Positions 32,918 to 57,784 of a stretch of DNA of 64,000 nucleotides are shown here, piece by piece. The position numbers and the translations under genes are program-made. The notes beneath the pieces were generated by a model. The model did not search any database. It was not told the DNA's origin and was given only the letters and a program-made list of their open reading frames with translations. The DNA is from Cladopsammia gracilis (taxonomy: Eukaryota > Cnidaria > Anthozoa > Scleractinia > Dendrophylliidae). Every line of letters begins with the position of its first letter. Position 1 is the first letter of the stretch. The stretch lies in contig JAJGOT010000193.1 of assembly GCA_022457155.1 (NCBI GenBank), forward strand, positions 753,001-817,000. The letters run 5' to 3'.

Positions 32918-35900
32918 TCAGTAAAAACGCTTCTTTGAATCTTCTTGGCGTTTATGGTAGACATAAACAGAAATTCCAATGACGCAGACGATAACAAGAG
33001 CGATCCAAAACAACCAGGAAAAAACCTTTACAGTTCTTGAAGAGAAGCTTCCTTGCACGTCCTCAGTGCGTTCTAAACAGACGCAAGATCAAACGTTAGT
33101 GAGATGCGGTAATTATAGACTATTAAGGAGGACTATTTAACGGCAGTGTTGAATTGACTGGAGTCTAATTTTGATTTGATTTGTGGTGGCAATTCGTTTT
33201 TATCCCAATTGCAGACATAAGTTTCAATCCAATTGTAAAAGAGCGTCCAATTAAGTTGCACAAAGTGTTGAATCGTTTTCTACTTTCTGCAACAAATTTC
33301 TTCAGTCAATAACTCAAGTTTTGAAAAAAAAAAACTTGTTTTGCCACACTCTTTAAGTCGACCAATCACAGCCCAGCATGGATGTGACGTTTGAATGACA
33401 TTTCAACATTTTTTTTTTGTTGCACGTCAAATTGTTACTGTGACAGCACTTTCACTCTCGACTGTCCTCGAATTCCAAAGTTCTAAGACCATTCCAATAA
33501 AATGTTCCGTTTTCCACCTCCCTTACGCACTGTCCGTGTAAGCTATGTTTCGGTCCGTATAAATTGTACGGACCGTAAACCTTGCAGTCGGTCCGTGACG
33601 ATCCGTAAACTGTATGTCATTATTAATTCCCGCTTTCAAGATAGAAATTTAATGTCCTTTTATATGAGCGCGTTATTTTCGGCTTCACGCTTAAAGACCA
33701 AGGTATACACACATTTCTTGTTTGCTTGTTTCCTCTATCTTCTTTATTAGGGGTTACCGATTGTGTTTTGCGATAATAACATGCACACTCCGTATGACTT
33801 CAGCACACGGACCGTAAGCAAGGTTGACGAACCGTACGGATCGTACGAAGCGTCACACTGTGAGCTGTTGTGATAATGATATGCACGTTCCGTATGACTC
33901 AAGAATACAGACCGTAAGCAAGGTTGACGATCCGTACAGATCCGTAACAGTGCGACAGTATTGGACATGGGTGTCTCCCTTTTGTTCTATCAAAATCCAC
34001 GTTTGCCCAAATGTTGAAAGATTATAATAAATAATGCTCACAAACATTTCATATTTAAAATGGGCTACAAAGAGGCAGTAAGGTTGTTCCAAAGGAAGTT
34101 AAGTCTATAGCACATTTGTTTTCACCGTGATGACGATTTGCTTAGAGTTCTCACGTATCAGAACGTAAATCTGAAATTTTCTTTACTAACCCACAATATT
34201 GCATGGGTCCGTCGGGCAATGGGAAGTGAAACATTTTTCAGGGAAGGCCTAATAGTTTTGCTCCTCACGTGCTCTTCAACACTTGAGGTCATATAGCCCA
34301 AAACTTCTTCATTGTGAAATACAGAGGCCATAAAGAACAATATAATAATATTGGCATAAATTTCACACACCTCTGTATGGTTCAGCTCCAGAAGCAAATG
34401 GCACTATTTTAGAGCGGTCTTCGTCCCTTTTGTCATCAGACATGACTGGTACTTCAGTCTCATAGAACTTTATGGATATGATGTCATGATTGTCTGCAAC
34501 GGCAGGAAAACAAACAAACAGATCTTCACAAAAGTGCTGAAAGAATTGCCCAGTTCACATGCTGACATGTGAATTTGTTTCTTGCATGAAGGCTAAATGT
34601 CCAAACAATTCACCATAGAAATGGCCATCACCTGGGTGCGGGGGACTGACATATCAAGTTGTCGGCGGTGATTGTCGGAAATTGTGAAAAGAACCCCTAA
34701 AAGCTACTAGAAACCTGTTTTATGGGTGTGGCTCACATAAAAAAAAACGTTTTTTTTCTCGGGGGGTTGGTACGGCTACCAATTCTTTCTGAAAAGTTTT
34801 TCCGGTCAGCATAGTTTTTATGGTAATTTACCCTTATTTTCAAATCTTTCCCCAAAATGTTTTCCATTTTCCAAATAACTGATTACATACATTAAAGGGT
34901 ACAAAGTGGTATAAATATTTAATTATAAATTATAAATCTAATGAAAAATTAAAGTGCACATGAAGTGAAATTTCACTACCATTTTTTTTTTCGATAATCC
35001 GAAAATAGGTGTTTTAGGAATGATTTTGATGGGTAAATAAGTCACTCGAAGTGGCGGGAACATATTTTAACAAGCGACACAAGTTGGGCATATTAGACAA
35101 GGATCTGGGTTCTAGTGACGTCATTAGTATGTTTACAACTGAGTGTGTCACTTGTTTTATAGTGAAGTTTTGGCAACTTGTGGAAGGATTCTTTCAATTA
35201 AATATGTTTGAAAGCGACATGTATTTTAGCCCCGGGTTCATTCCCTTCTTTGCCAGGTTTTGTTGTGATCAAACACATGAATGACGTCACAAATACATTG
35301 TTTGTACTTTTTAGGCCGAGCTCAAAATGCCATAAATTTCAGGCCCCGGCGGGAGTTTTCAAACGGCTAAAAATAGTGGATCCTCTTTGCGCAAAAGAGG
35401 AAAACGACTGAAAATGAAATAAAGGTGATACAAAAAACATAAAACCCTAAAACAAAACGGTAGTGAAATTTCACTTCATGTGCACTTTTAATTACACAGC
35501 AATGGTTAAATACCTGCAAGTTGTCCAGTGGCAGCTGATGCTCCAAAATACAATCCTGTCGGCAGTTTAACCCCACTCACATCAAAGCAATCTCGCCATT
35601 CGTTTTTGTTGTCAACATCTACCAACATCTACCAATCAAATTACCACAAATTAATACTTAGGTATCAGCCAACCCAAAAATATTGCATTTTTCAAAACTG
35701 GAGATTTTTAGATGCTCTCACTGGTAAATTTCATCAAGAGCTAAATTTATTATCTTTGAAAAAAATTCCAGGGAGACATTTTATTTCTGCAGAAAGTTGT
35801 TAGGCTCAAAAGATTTTTCCGTGTTAGTTATGATATCTTAATAAATCGACCACTGGCAAGACCTGGTCATGTTTGATTAACTTGTACTTTAACTTGATTA

Positions 35901-38371
35901 ACTTGTACTTGTCAACAAGGCATGTGATATCACAGCACATGCTAGCTGTTTCGGACTGTTTCAAACAATGGTTACTTGTTTTATCAAGTTTACAAATTGC
36001 TATTATTTACGTGCTTGCCATTGTGTTTGACTTAGCAGAATCTAAATTTAAAAATATATCCCCAAGTTGATTTGGTAAACTTACAGTTAAGCGATTTTGT
36101 GTTCCAGAGTAACGAATGAGAGCATAAGTGTCATGTCCTCTGCCACGGAAACTTGCCTACAATTCAAACACACTCTGTTTGAGACATTTAGACTAAACTT
36201 GGCAAATGACAATATATGTAATATAAAAGTTCCCCAAGAAATGTCTTAATTCCCTATTGTTCCTATGTTTGCCAAGTTTGAAACTAACTTGCATAGTAAC
36301 ATGGGTTAATATACAGGGCATGATTATGAGGGTACATGTGTGAGTGTCATGTGCAAAGGGAGACATCTTGTGTGCTTCCTTAAAATTGCAACACAGAGGA
36401 ACTGGTGCCTTTTATGCAAGCTAAGTTAATAATATTGAAACCTACAGAGAATACCAAAATACCAAGGGGGTACAGGGCACAATGGAAGGCTTGTAGGAAA
36501 AATAGAGACCACACCCCCATGTATGCTATCCACCCACCCCCCGTACTATTCCCACCTAATCAAAATCAGTGATTGAACTTAGTTTAACAATCACACAGTT
36601 ATAGATGCAGTGCAGTAGATACTTTATACTGAACAGCCAGAAAAATGAACACAGAAAAAAACACCTGGACTGTACATGTAAATGTTGCAGTAGGTACTTT
36701 ACTTACTGAGCAGCCAGCCAGTTGGCTGTGCGTTCCATCTGAATCATGATCGTAATGAACAGACCCATTACCAACCATAGCAGAAATGTATGGATGATCA
36801 TGCTGAAATGAAAATAAATTTAATCAAATTACACAGTATAGGCCAAGGGATGGTTCTTAATGAGTGTTTTTTTTGAGGCACCCAACTGCTGAGAACATGC
36901 CTCCTCGGGAGGAGGGGCATCAGTGATGTAGCATGACCACCCTGTCTGCCTGTATCCACTGATCCACCTGGCAGATACTTAAAAAATGTAGTTCTCTCCT
37001 CTGGTAAATAAAAACCTAACAAGTGATGATGTCAAATCTCAAGTCTGACTTGAACCCAAGCTAACTCTGACAATGATTTTTGTGCTTCTCTTAAAACTCT
37101 GAGACAGCCAGGGTGTACTGCAGTACACTAGTGTCCTACCTGATGTTCTCCATTGTGGTTACTGTAAGTGTCAAAGAATATTCCAAGACCATAGAAATAA
37201 TCCTTGCCACCAAACACACTGCCTGGAGGAATAAGAACAAAGAACCTTGTCAGTTATAACTAATGGTTGAACCCAGGGTTTGCCCTCTGCCCCCTGCCCC
37301 CCAACCTTATATGGCAAAAAAATAAGGCCTGATGAGCTAAAAAAAATTAACTTCATGGGATGCCGTGGGAACAAGTCATGCACTGTCATGAAGCAGACTG
37401 CTGCCTACATTGACTCAAGTTTGTTGTATTTAGCCACATTGCCAGAACCATGTAGACAGCCATAAGAGATTTTATTTGCAATTCCAGTAAATACATGCAC
37501 ACTCCAATAGAAAATGCATGACTGATGAGAGCCTAGCATATGGAAATTGAGGGGTGTGCAGTTTATCGTAATAACTCAGTTTTACCTTCTTGCATCCTTT
37601 CTCTGCTATACCAAAATGCCAATCCATCTCCAAATAAGGTGTCGCCACTCCCATGGACTTTGAAATGCAGCAACACTTCCCAGTCTTTAACACGACATGG
37701 CTGTCAAGAGAAATTAAATAATTAGCTACTGGCACAGGACACCCAATTCACACTCATTTGGTGATACCTGGGTATTCTGTGAATTATAACCATTATATTA
37801 CAGTAACTTGTCATGGAGGGATGAGGAGCTAAACCAAAAGATAAAGGGGTGCACGTGGGAATGCTATCATAAAAGACAAAAATAAAGGCCAGGAAGTAGG
37901 ATGTGGCCATCTACGTAAAGGACTGAAGGTGGGAGTGCTGCAGATGGGAAGTTGGAGGAAATGCAAGGAAGGACCCTGAAGGTGAAGCATTCTAGCCACT
38001 TCTGGGCCACACCCCTTAAATGACTGAGCTGGGCATGAGCATGATGAAAACAAGAGGAAAGCAATAATTAAACCGTGTCAGTTTATGAGCTGAAAACTTG
38101 CTTTATTACTAAGTCTACATGGCTGAAAAGCTGGACACGAGGAGAGGTGAGAGGTTTATAACAATAAAGTGTAGTTCCAGAAAAAATCCATACCAACCCC
38201 ATGGAAGGTCATTGGAAATTCCTAGGGGGAGGGGGGTCTTAAAAGCCAACATTTTAGAAGCAAAGTATGAAGCTAAACTGGAATTTCCTGGGGGGATGGG
38301 GGGGTGCTAAACAAAAAACCTTCCATGGGGGGAGTATGGATATTTTCTGGAACTGCACAATAACAATAAAT

Positions 38372-38423
<52 letters not shown>

Positions 38424-41400
38424 GACATTACTTTACTTTTCCCTGTCTTTACTTTTACATTACTTTTCCCTGCCTCGAATAGTGTTTTTGCTAATTTGCA
38501 GGGCAACTGTATTTAAGTTCATATGTCTAATAAATTTTTGTTTGTTTGTTGTTGTAATAAGCGACTTATATAGCGCACATATCACATGTCTCATGGCGCT
38601 TTACATACACTTATGAGAATGAGATCAGACCTCAGCTTGAATCTAAGGGAGCATTTCTTTTGGACATATTCTGCCCATTCCAAAAACGGAATACCTCAAA
38701 ATATTGCACCTATTCCTCTCGTAAAAATTTAATATGGAAAGAAGTCGCTACTTTGACTATGTGTACTGGACAAATTTTGGCTTGTGAGAATGTTAACAAC
38801 ATAGTTTTGTTAGCGTATTCTGATTTCAGAATGACCAGAATATGTCCCAAAAAAATGCGCCCTAAGTTTAAATCTCTGTTTGGTATTCACAAAAAAGTGA
38901 CCTAAAAGCATTAAGGATTGCATCCACCCTCCCTATTGAGAATTTTGTTTACTTTGTTCGTTTGTTTTTCTGGGAATATATGCCAAGGCCTGGGAACTTT
39001 GCATTCCACTCTACGGTGTAGTGCTTACAACCTCACCCTCCTTTTAGAAAGTCCTGGCTCTCCGACAGCCCCTGTTACAGGGTATTTGAATAATAGTATT
39101 GAAACAACTAGACAGAGAAGTAATAAATGATATTGTTTTCAGTGACATACCACACTATTCCAGAGACCACCTGTTTTACTCTGGTGATCAGGTGTCAATC
39201 TAATGTAGCTACTTGATATAAAGGTACTTCCATGGAAATCCCAGTATGGTATCCCAGGACCAGAACCTAGAAAAAACAACAACATTGTTTCCTGGTCTCA
39301 AGGGTCCAATAACCTGGCCAATTTCAGCCCTATTAAAGGGGCACTGTCGCAGCTGAAATGTGGTATTTCCATGATTATGGCAAGGAGCTTGCTTTAAGTT
39401 TACTTTATTATCTTGAAATTGGAAGAAACCATCGCCAAAAGTGATAGAAGCAAAGATATATAAACTACTGTAAACAGAAAACATAACGGGCTAGAAAAGT
39501 CAAATTTCACAAGAACCCAAGTTTGATTTCTTGACCGCCTGTCAATATATCAAATTTCATGACCTGTAACTGTTCCAGGTATTAAATCTGGTGTCAGGTT
39601 ATATCAGTATTCAATCCAGGTGAGCTAACCCTAACCCCAGCACCAAGCTAACTCTAAGTCACAAAGCTAACTCTACTAGTTCAAAGCTAACCCTAGCTAA
39701 TTATAATGCAAAGCCTGCTATTAATCCAGGGGTGCACCTTCAAAATCTCCCAAATTTTTTGTTTTCCAGTGAAATTTCAGCTGGTGATAAGTTCTCTTTC
39801 TTTTTGGTGAAATTGGCTGGTAGCCGGCTCTTAATATAGCTACATCCCTGCTAACCATCACAGCACTGGCTACATGTACCTTTGTGCTAAAGGTGATGGT
39901 TAGCTTTGTAGTTGGGTTAATTACTGTAGGGTTAGGGTTAGCTAGGGTTAGCTTACCTAGATTTAATACTGGGTACAATGCACATTTAACCTGTAGATTG
40001 AATACTGATTCAACCTGAGAATGGATTTTTTTCCTTTCACATATTAACCACTTCAATCCTTGCAATCCTGCACTTTATCTCCAACCTACTACATAACTTT
40101 TTTCTGCTCTATAGAATCTTTTTATCAAACTAAGTTGTATATTTGGTGGCATTTGGCGATATAACATGGAAATAAGCTGAGCGAAATTTTGCTATTTCAG
40201 CAGGACAGTATCCCTTTAAAGGGGCTGAGATTTTAGCCTGGCTTCCCGAACAAATCTTCTAAAAAAGATGTTTGTGATTACCTAAACAAAGTTCCAGCCT
40301 GGGCCGAAATGTGATTACGTAAAGAAAGTTCCAGCCTGGGCCGAAATTTTGCCCGGTTGGAATTTCCAGCCTGGTTTGAGCTAAACGTGCTGAAAAGAAA
40401 ACATGAGCATGTGCAGGGCTGTCAGTAAGGGCCATCACCTGTAGCATCTGTTACGGGTGAGTACACTTGATGGGCCCTTGTTGTTATGGGTGATCTTGCC
40501 TGTTGTATGTTAAATTGACTGACAAAGCAACAAGCTTGTTACAGGTGTTAAGATCAGAGCAACACATGTCTCAAATCTTAATGACAGCCCTGTATGTGCA
40601 GCAGTTGTGTTTTCAATGAAACCAGATGGCCACCACAAAGGAGAAAAGGATTCATCCAGGCTGAAATTCATCTTTTATTATAATCACAAGATGTTTGACT
40701 CCCAGGCACAAAATTTCTTGGTGTAAAAAAAATGGTCATAATCCCACTCACAGAGATCTCATCAGTATCTCATATACAGATCCCACGTACAGGTTGTAAG
40801 TGATTGCCATGCTTTCTCATATTCTGTCATTGAACGCAAAAACACTAAAACAAAAGAAATTGGAGTGTGGCAGAAGTATTCCATGGTGATGATAGAGAGC
40901 TTGCCATGTGATAATCTGTGTGGGAAAATTATCTTACAAACGGACATAGCAACTCTCCTGGATCTCCTGGTCTCCCAGATAAGACAACAAATCAGTCCCA
41001 GAAATATTTAAAATTTGGGGTACCAGGTTCTCTGCATTTTCTAGCATCTGACTGTTACAAAAACTAAGAAGCCTCATTTATCAGAATTATAAATACCATT
41101 TCCAGTGACAGTGGAATTACAGAAGATTAATTTACATACATAGTTTCGTATTAAGTTGTAGTTTATATTGAATTGTTAATGCCTGATATATTTACCGTGT
41201 TTTAAATAAAGATGACAATGATGATGATGATGATGATGAATCCCGATTTTTGGAACCCTCAATTTTTTTAACCTCTCCATTTTTCAAACCAAAATTCATT
41301 TCCCTTGAATTTGATTTCAGTCTATGCCACGTTCGATTTTTCCAACCAATTTCTGTTTCCCTAGGTGGTTTTGAAAAATTGGGATTCCACTGTACTTGCC

Positions 41401-42165
41401 CCCCCCCCCCAGGGGGGGGGGGGGGCAAAGTGTTGTGAGGGTAAAATCAAGGGGAAGGGGTGCCAGATGTTGGCATCTCTGTACATTAATCAAAAGTTTT
41501 TGTGGGATTGGTTCCTTCTATTAGGAATGATCCATACAAGTTTTGCCTGGCAATGAGAAATTGAAAGAAAGACAAAATCTCTGACGCTCATTTCAACGTG
41601 ATCGTGAACATAATGACTAATCATATTAGCTTACATTAAAGTTTAATAAGAATAAAACGACGTTTAACTACCAGGTAATTGCAATAAAATGTAAAAACAA
41701 CGATGAACAATAAAAAGAGTTTCTTGGGAAAGTACCAAATACTACGATTTCGAGCGTGAACCCATGCATGTCACATGCAAAATTGCTAATACATGCATTC
41801 ATGATTGATTTACAATATATAAGACAACTTCAAGCTTGATTTAGAAATCCGATAACTCAGAAATAAAGCAATATTATAAACTTAATGAATCAAATTTAGG
41901 TAAAAACTAACGTAAAAACTATAAGAAACTTGTGTTTCTCTAGACAGGAAATGGAATACTAAGCTAACTAATACGTGCAAAGTTCAGTTAACGTCCAAAA
42001 GTTCAATTTCAAAAGGCAATAGACTATCAGATTAAACTAAAATTTGTTGTTTTTACCTTTAAAAATTGAATGTTCCTTTCGGAGATATCCTTTAGATTCT
42101 TCACCTGCTAAAACGTTAGATATAAGAACGAAGCACGACAACAAGAACACGTTCGTGAACTCCAT
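32918..42165 (-). CDS. LMAN2: VIP36-type L-type lectin (LMAN2-like)
   Basis: This is a single-pass cargo receptor that binds high-mannose glycoproteins in the early secretory pathway. Nine exons, 5' to 3': 42165-42057, 39266-39151, 37700-37586, 37222-37140, 36802-36707, 36156-36085, 35628-35514, 34493-34371, 33072-32918. They join in frame into 327 residues. Residues 1-20 are a signal peptide (hydrophobic FLLSCFVLISNVLA). The lectin domain follows, with IPYWDFHGST, RLTPDHQSKTGGLWN, GDGLAFWY, FFDTYSN, GNGSVHYDHD and GCSASFRGR, then FGASAATGQLADNHDIIS. The paired cysteines are in AGCSA and RDCFDV. A membrane segment near the end (WLFWIALVIVCVIGISVYVY) precedes a short tail ending KRFY, the ER-exit type ending of VIP36. 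Human VIP36 is 356 residues. LMAN2 and LMAN2L cannot be separated here. Confidence 0.93.
33772..33950 (+). repeat. Two-copy tandem repeat of about 99 bp
   Basis: The words tccgtatgact, ggaccgtaagcaaggttgac and gaaccgtacggatcgta recur about 99 bp later with changes (cagaccgtaagcaaggttgac, gatccgtacagatccgta). A looser relative (ggtccgtataaattgtacgg) lies at 33552. All are in the last LMAN2 intron. Confidence 0.65.
34953..35487. mobile_element. TTAA-flanked MITE close to an LMAN2 exon
   Basis: The ends AGTGCACATGAAGTGAAATT and, reversed, AAGTGCACATGAAGTGAAAT are inverted over about 30 bp. TTAA lies on both sides (34949-34952, 35488-35491). The element ends 26 bp from the exon 35514-35628, just beyond its splice donor on the minus strand. 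Confidence 0.8.
38169..38359. mobile_element. MITE with 11-bp target duplication
   Basis: Inverted ends gtgtagttccagaaaaaatc and, reversed, gtgcagttccagaaaatatc flank a G-rich interior. The direct repeat ATAACAATAAA lies at 38158-38168 and 38360-38370. Duplications of 8-11 bp suggest a Mutator-like family. Confidence 0.75.
38374..38423 (+). repeat. AAT microsatellite
   Basis: About 16 copies of the trinucleotide AAT follow directly after the MITE's right flank. Confidence 0.9.
39337..40215. mobile_element. TTAA-flanked element of 0.88 kb with AGGG ends
   Basis: The left end aggggcactgtcgcagctga and right end, reversed, agggatactgtcctgctgaa are imperfect inverted repeats. TTAA is present at 39333-39336 and 40216-40219. 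The TTAAAGGG wording fits the Kolobok/T2 type. The middle holds many gctaaccctagc-like short repeats. It lies in the first LMAN2 intron. Confidence 0.65.
40220..42056. other. LMAN2 first intron, 5' part
   Basis: A tandem pair gttccagcctgggccgaaat lies at about 40288-40350. A C run and G run face each other at about 41400-41425 (cccccaggggg) and may form a hairpin. Otherwise I recognise nothing. Confidence 0.5.
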
Positions 42166-42524
42166 TGCAAACTTGCTATGGGAAAACGTTACTCTGCAGT
42201 GTCTCGCTTCGATTGGCTAACAAATATTTCTACCGGGGTAGGCTGAGTAGAATTTTTGCTCATAAATACATATTGGTATTTTTTAGGGTTTTTACATTTT
42301 TATACTACCAAAACTTTGACAACGTAAGTGAACATTAATTGTTTCGCTTCACTTTTGTGATGTATTGCGGTCACTTAAGGAGCAAAGTACATATCTTCTA
42401 CCACGACTCATCCCTCCCCTCCCTCACTTTTAAAACTGAAGGAACTGGAAGGAAGTGACGTTGTTCTATTTTTCGCACGATTTCAAAGCATTCTGGAATT
42501 GGATTATGGGAAGGAAAACACAAG
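42166..42524. promoter_or_regulatory. Divergent promoter of LMAN2 and SLU7
   Basis: Only 359 bp separate the two start codons. On the SLU7 side ggaagtgacgtt (42451-42462) combines an ETS-like GGAAGT with a CRE-like TGACGT. AAGATGGCGGC (42522-42532) spans the SLU7 ATG and matches the YY1 consensus as I recall it. No TATA box stands at the expected position for either gene. Transcription start sites are not visible from sequence. Confidence 0.6.
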
Positions 42525-53960
<11,436 letters not shown>

Positions 53961-56459
53961 TGGTGGAACAGTAAAGGGGGTTACAGAGTATTAATGTGAC
54001 GGTTGAATTGAACTTGTATGTTCACATGCATTTGTCTCATACCAAGTAACAGAAAGATTCACTTGTGAAGGAGCAGTAAGCATCAAGTGTCTGAGACACC
54101 AAAAGTCACCTGTGCTTTTACAATCTCTACAGTGTTGTGACTTTGAAATGCACTGTTGTCTCACTTTGTCATGGTTTACATGCAAGCCCAGAAATATCCA
54201 AGAGACACAGATTTGTCATTCTTAAATGACTTATTAATCTTTATTAAACGATTTCTTTTTCTTCAAGAAGAGAAACAAGGTAGCTGTACATTTGCTTTGC
54301 AAAGCGCACTCTCAGAGAATCATTAGGTACAGACTGTATTGACTGTTTCAAGTTTCCTTCCTTGGCAACGAAGGTGGAGAGCCATTATTTTGTTTTAGAG
54401 CTGTTGGATCAGCTTGGTTTTCTAGAACAAAACAGAGTGTTTTTGAAGTAGAATGCATTCCTATAAATTGCCAAAGAATGCAGAAAATTTCATGATTAAA
54501 AAAAAAATACTTCACTGGCAATGTGATTCTGTAAAAACTAATTAAAAATAACCTGTAAATAAATGTACTGAAGGTGATTACTGGGTGACTGAGTATATGT
54601 ATGTGCAGCAGACTGGAAAATCACAACATGCACTTAACACAAAGTATGCTGAGCAACCGAGGACATCATTTAAGCCTGTGAGCCTGAGGCAGGAGGGGGG
54701 ATGGGTGCGCTGCAGGGGGGGGGGGGGGGGGGGGCATCCACAGACCTCTTACAATTGGAATATCTGCACTCAAAAAATAGAAAAGTAAAGAATGTCTCCC
54801 CAGAAAGACTTTCAACAGATAATTAATCCCCCAAGACTTACCAAAGTTGTCAGTCACCTGACTGTAGCAGACAGACAGCTAACTACAGTCGGCCATCTGG
54901 CAGATTTGCTGGGGAGCTGATCAATTTTACTGTTTAAAAGGATTCATTATGCTTAAGTTTTTGTTTGCCTCGGAGTTGAGTTTCTCTCATATGGACCTCC
55001 TTTATTGTTGTTTAGTTGGATTTTGCCTGAGTGGAATGTGAGACTTGCTGAAACTTTTTCTTCACTCACATTAAAATAAAGTGATTATTAATTGTAACTC
55101 TTTTATAATATTCTTGTCAACCTCAGGTTTGTGACATGCAGTTGAAGCTCCTGTAAACGGACACCTCAGAGCAGAAAAGGTGTCTGCAACTGGAGCGGAC
55201 TGCTTAGGGAAATGACTCCTCTGAGCAGAAAGTTCAAACAGGGTTTTGTCAAAGTGGCCGTAAGTAGAGCTGTCCGCTCAGAGAGCTTCAACTGTAATAG
55301 ATAACAGCACAAGGATAGGCAGCAAATCAATAAAATTACTTTTAATAAGTGACTTTTAAGCACACAAATCTAATCAAATTTAACTTTTCATTATAGTATA
55401 TTTGCAAATTGAATTACAGAACATTACTGAATATTTGCAAATTTGCTATGAGCAAATTTTTAGCTCCACATCAAACTAATACCAATGTCTCGCATGTAAT
55501 AATTATTTGTTTTTGTAAAATTTCCCTCAGACTATAATTATTTTTTGTTTTACTTCCAGCATCAACATATCAAAATGACATGTAATGTCATAAAATAAGT
55601 ACAAACTGCACCCTTTACAAAACCATTAAATTTTTATGAATGTGCAGCTAATAAATAATCACTTTAATAAACTATAATTATTAAGTCACTAAATTTAACT
55701 TTGTTACTCCTAAATAATTTGTACAATTATGCAGTAACAAAGATATTACACCTGTCAATTGCTTGTGACATAATATATATAAAATTTATGAACTTCTCTT
55801 AAACTGTGTTAAACCTTGAAACAATTTGTCATAAAGAAACTTTAAATGGTGATATATTACTTGTAGTCTAAATCACTAGGTACAGTATTTCTCTATTTTC
55901 AACATTCAGTGAAATGTTTTGAATGAACCAGCAGTGATTTATTACACAACAGTGCATCATCATCATCAAACTTTAATTAAATAATAGTAATGTGAACTCT
56001 GTCACTATAAACTACCTTCATAAAAAGTGTTTCTTTTCACAAGGGCTAGCTTACACATTACAACTTTTGCTTCCAAAATTCTTGTTGCAAATGGCTTTCA
56101 CTTGTAGCTTGTGACTTGTCAATCATTTTAATATTGTTCAGATTTTATTGTCATGATTGTTGCTGTTTAGTGGTAGGCAAAAGTTATGTTGCATAAATCA
56201 GCTCTTAGCCTTTCCACAACCACAGTCAAACTTTTGAGTCTGTCAATGAAATCCTATGATGTGACCATTCAAATGAAACCTTTTCAGCAAAACTTTTGCA
56301 TAGTACCATTTGTTTTTTAATGTTTTTATAAAATGAAATATTTTCATTTTCTTGAATTTTGATTTTTCACACTCTTGGGTGTCAAAAAAGTGTTAAAAAA
56401 GTGTTGGTTCCCAATATCATGCATGTACTGAAGTGTCCATTGAGAGATAGCTGGCTGTT
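53961..56459. other. SLU7 3' region and spacer to the desaturase gene
   Basis: AATAAA at 54558-54563 is the first strong poly(A) candidate after the SLU7 stop. A 20-base G run lies at 54715-54734. A CAGTTGAAGCTC-ended MITE is at 55139-55294. The remainder to about 56200 is AT-rich without recognised features, followed by one reverse copy of the 105-bp repeat near 56220-56310. Confidence 0.6.
55139..55294. mobile_element. Mariner-like MITE, CAGTTGAAGC ends
   Basis: Left end cagttgaagctcctgtaaac and right end, reversed, cagttgaagctctctgagcg are inverted. TA follows on the right (55295-55296); the left flank is TG, probably a mutated TA. Confidence 0.65.
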
Positions 56460-57524
56460 TTACTGTATGCCAATAAATTCTGTGATTGGTGGTGCTTTAA
56501 CCATAAGCTCGTCATAATTGTTGTAAAATTTTCTCAGCAGACTGAGGTATGTTGCTTCATTATATGGGAGGCCATTGTTTTTAAGGTAGCTTGACACGAC
56601 TGGCTTGATCTTGAGGCACATGTTGTCAGAAAGTCGTGGGAATAAATGGTGCTCCACGTGGCAGCTGATGATAGAATGGCCAAAGGAGTAATCAAGGAGG
56701 GGATTCCGAGGGAGGTTAAGGGCTGCTGATGCTAGCTGATAGAGTCGCTTGGGGCGCTTTCTAATATCATACATTGGCAAGCCAATATGCTGGAATATAT
56801 TCACATGGATGTAGGGAATGGCAAATACACTACGCATAAAAATGTTGCAAAAGATAGCTCCCAAGATTGACAGACCAGCAACATAATGGAACAAACAGAA
56901 GTGCATCACATAGCCTGCCAGTATTACACACAGGAACCTAGCCTTTGACTGCCAACGTCCAGCAAGCAAATTGAGGCCAACCACAGGGTAGAAACATTGC
57001 ATGAAGAGAGGCGCAATGAAAAGGTATGTATTGCGACCTAAATAAGGTGCACGCCAAGAACTAGAGTCACCCAAGCCAATCACATTGGTGTAAGGGTGAT
57101 GCACCTGGATGTGAGCTTCATAGGCCCCCTCCTCTGTAAAACCTCCCCAGATCTCAACAAAGAATATGGAAAGAAGGCGGTTCCAGAAACGTGACGACCC
57201 TGCTAGTGCATTGTGGACAGCTGCATGTGCAAGCTTCACAGTAAAAGTGGCATGTATGTAGGCAAATAGAAGATAACCTGCAACAAACAAAGGAATACTT
57301 GAAGATCTCATAAAGAGGAGGCTGATTGGAAGAAGTGCGAAGTTGATGAACATGATGGTCAGGTCAATGCCATAAAGATCCCACCAGGAACTACGTGAAA
57401 CTACATCTTTGACCAGCGCATTGAGTCGGTTTATTGATGGCTTGTTTGGCAAGACTTCTTCATCATCTTTCTTGTCATCAGTTATCAGGTCATCTACCAT
57501 GCCAGTCTTTCCATATGGAGGCAT
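56460..57524 (-). CDS. FADS6: FADS6-like membrane fatty-acid desaturase
   Basis: This is a di-iron desaturase expected in the ER membrane. Substrate and position of the double bond cannot be told from sequence. The 354-residue protein has the three histidine boxes: HAAVH at 100-104, HIQVHH at 138-143 and HVEHH at 289-293. It also has HVNIFQH at 240-246. Hydrophobic stretches lie at about 55-70, 78-90, 165-185, 198-215 and 218-230. The first 45 residues are acidic and lack a cytochrome b5 domain, unlike front-end desaturases. The coding region is one exon. A splice acceptor (ttttctag, minus strand) stands 20 bp before the ATG, so a 5' untranslated exon lies upstream, probably ending at 59343. 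The FADS6 label rests on box wording and overall layout. Confidence 0.85.
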   Translation of the reverse strand: MPPYGKTGMVDDLITDDKKDDEEVLPNKPSINRLNALVKDVVSRSSWWDLYGIDLTIMFINFALLPISLLFMRSSSIPLFVAGYLLFAYIHATFTVKLAHAAVHNALAGSSRFWNRLLSIFFVEIWGGFTEEGAYEAHIQVHHPYTNVIGLGDSSSWRAPYLGRNTYLFIAPLFMQCFYPVVGLNLLAGRWQSKARFLCVILAGYVMHFCLFHYVAGLSILGAIFCNIFMRSVFAIPYIHVNIFQHIGLPMYDIRKRPKRLYQLASAALNLPRNPLLDYSFGHSIISCHVEHHLFPRLSDNMCLKIKPVVSSYLKNNGLPYNEATYLSLLRKFYNNYDELMVKAPPITEFIGIQ

Positions 57525-57784
57525 GGCTGATTTACTTGTGATGGCTAGAAAATATACAAAGTAAATTATTCACATGCTAAGGTAAGATAAAGACAACAAA
57601 AGGTAATCTTAAACCATTACAAAGTATCTGCTACTGTCTGATGCCAAAAAGAACAAAGAAGAAGGTGTTAAAATGTTTAACTTGGGTTTTCAAATCAGGT
57701 TTCAAACTGTTGATATAAATAGCTTCTTTTAATTTTAGATGTATTATGTATAATTCCATCATTACAGATAATTCCATAATTTAT

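Noticed and set aside
54585..54857. Short frames around the 20-base G run
   Set aside because: They are low-complexity translations after the SLU7 stop, with no conserved content.
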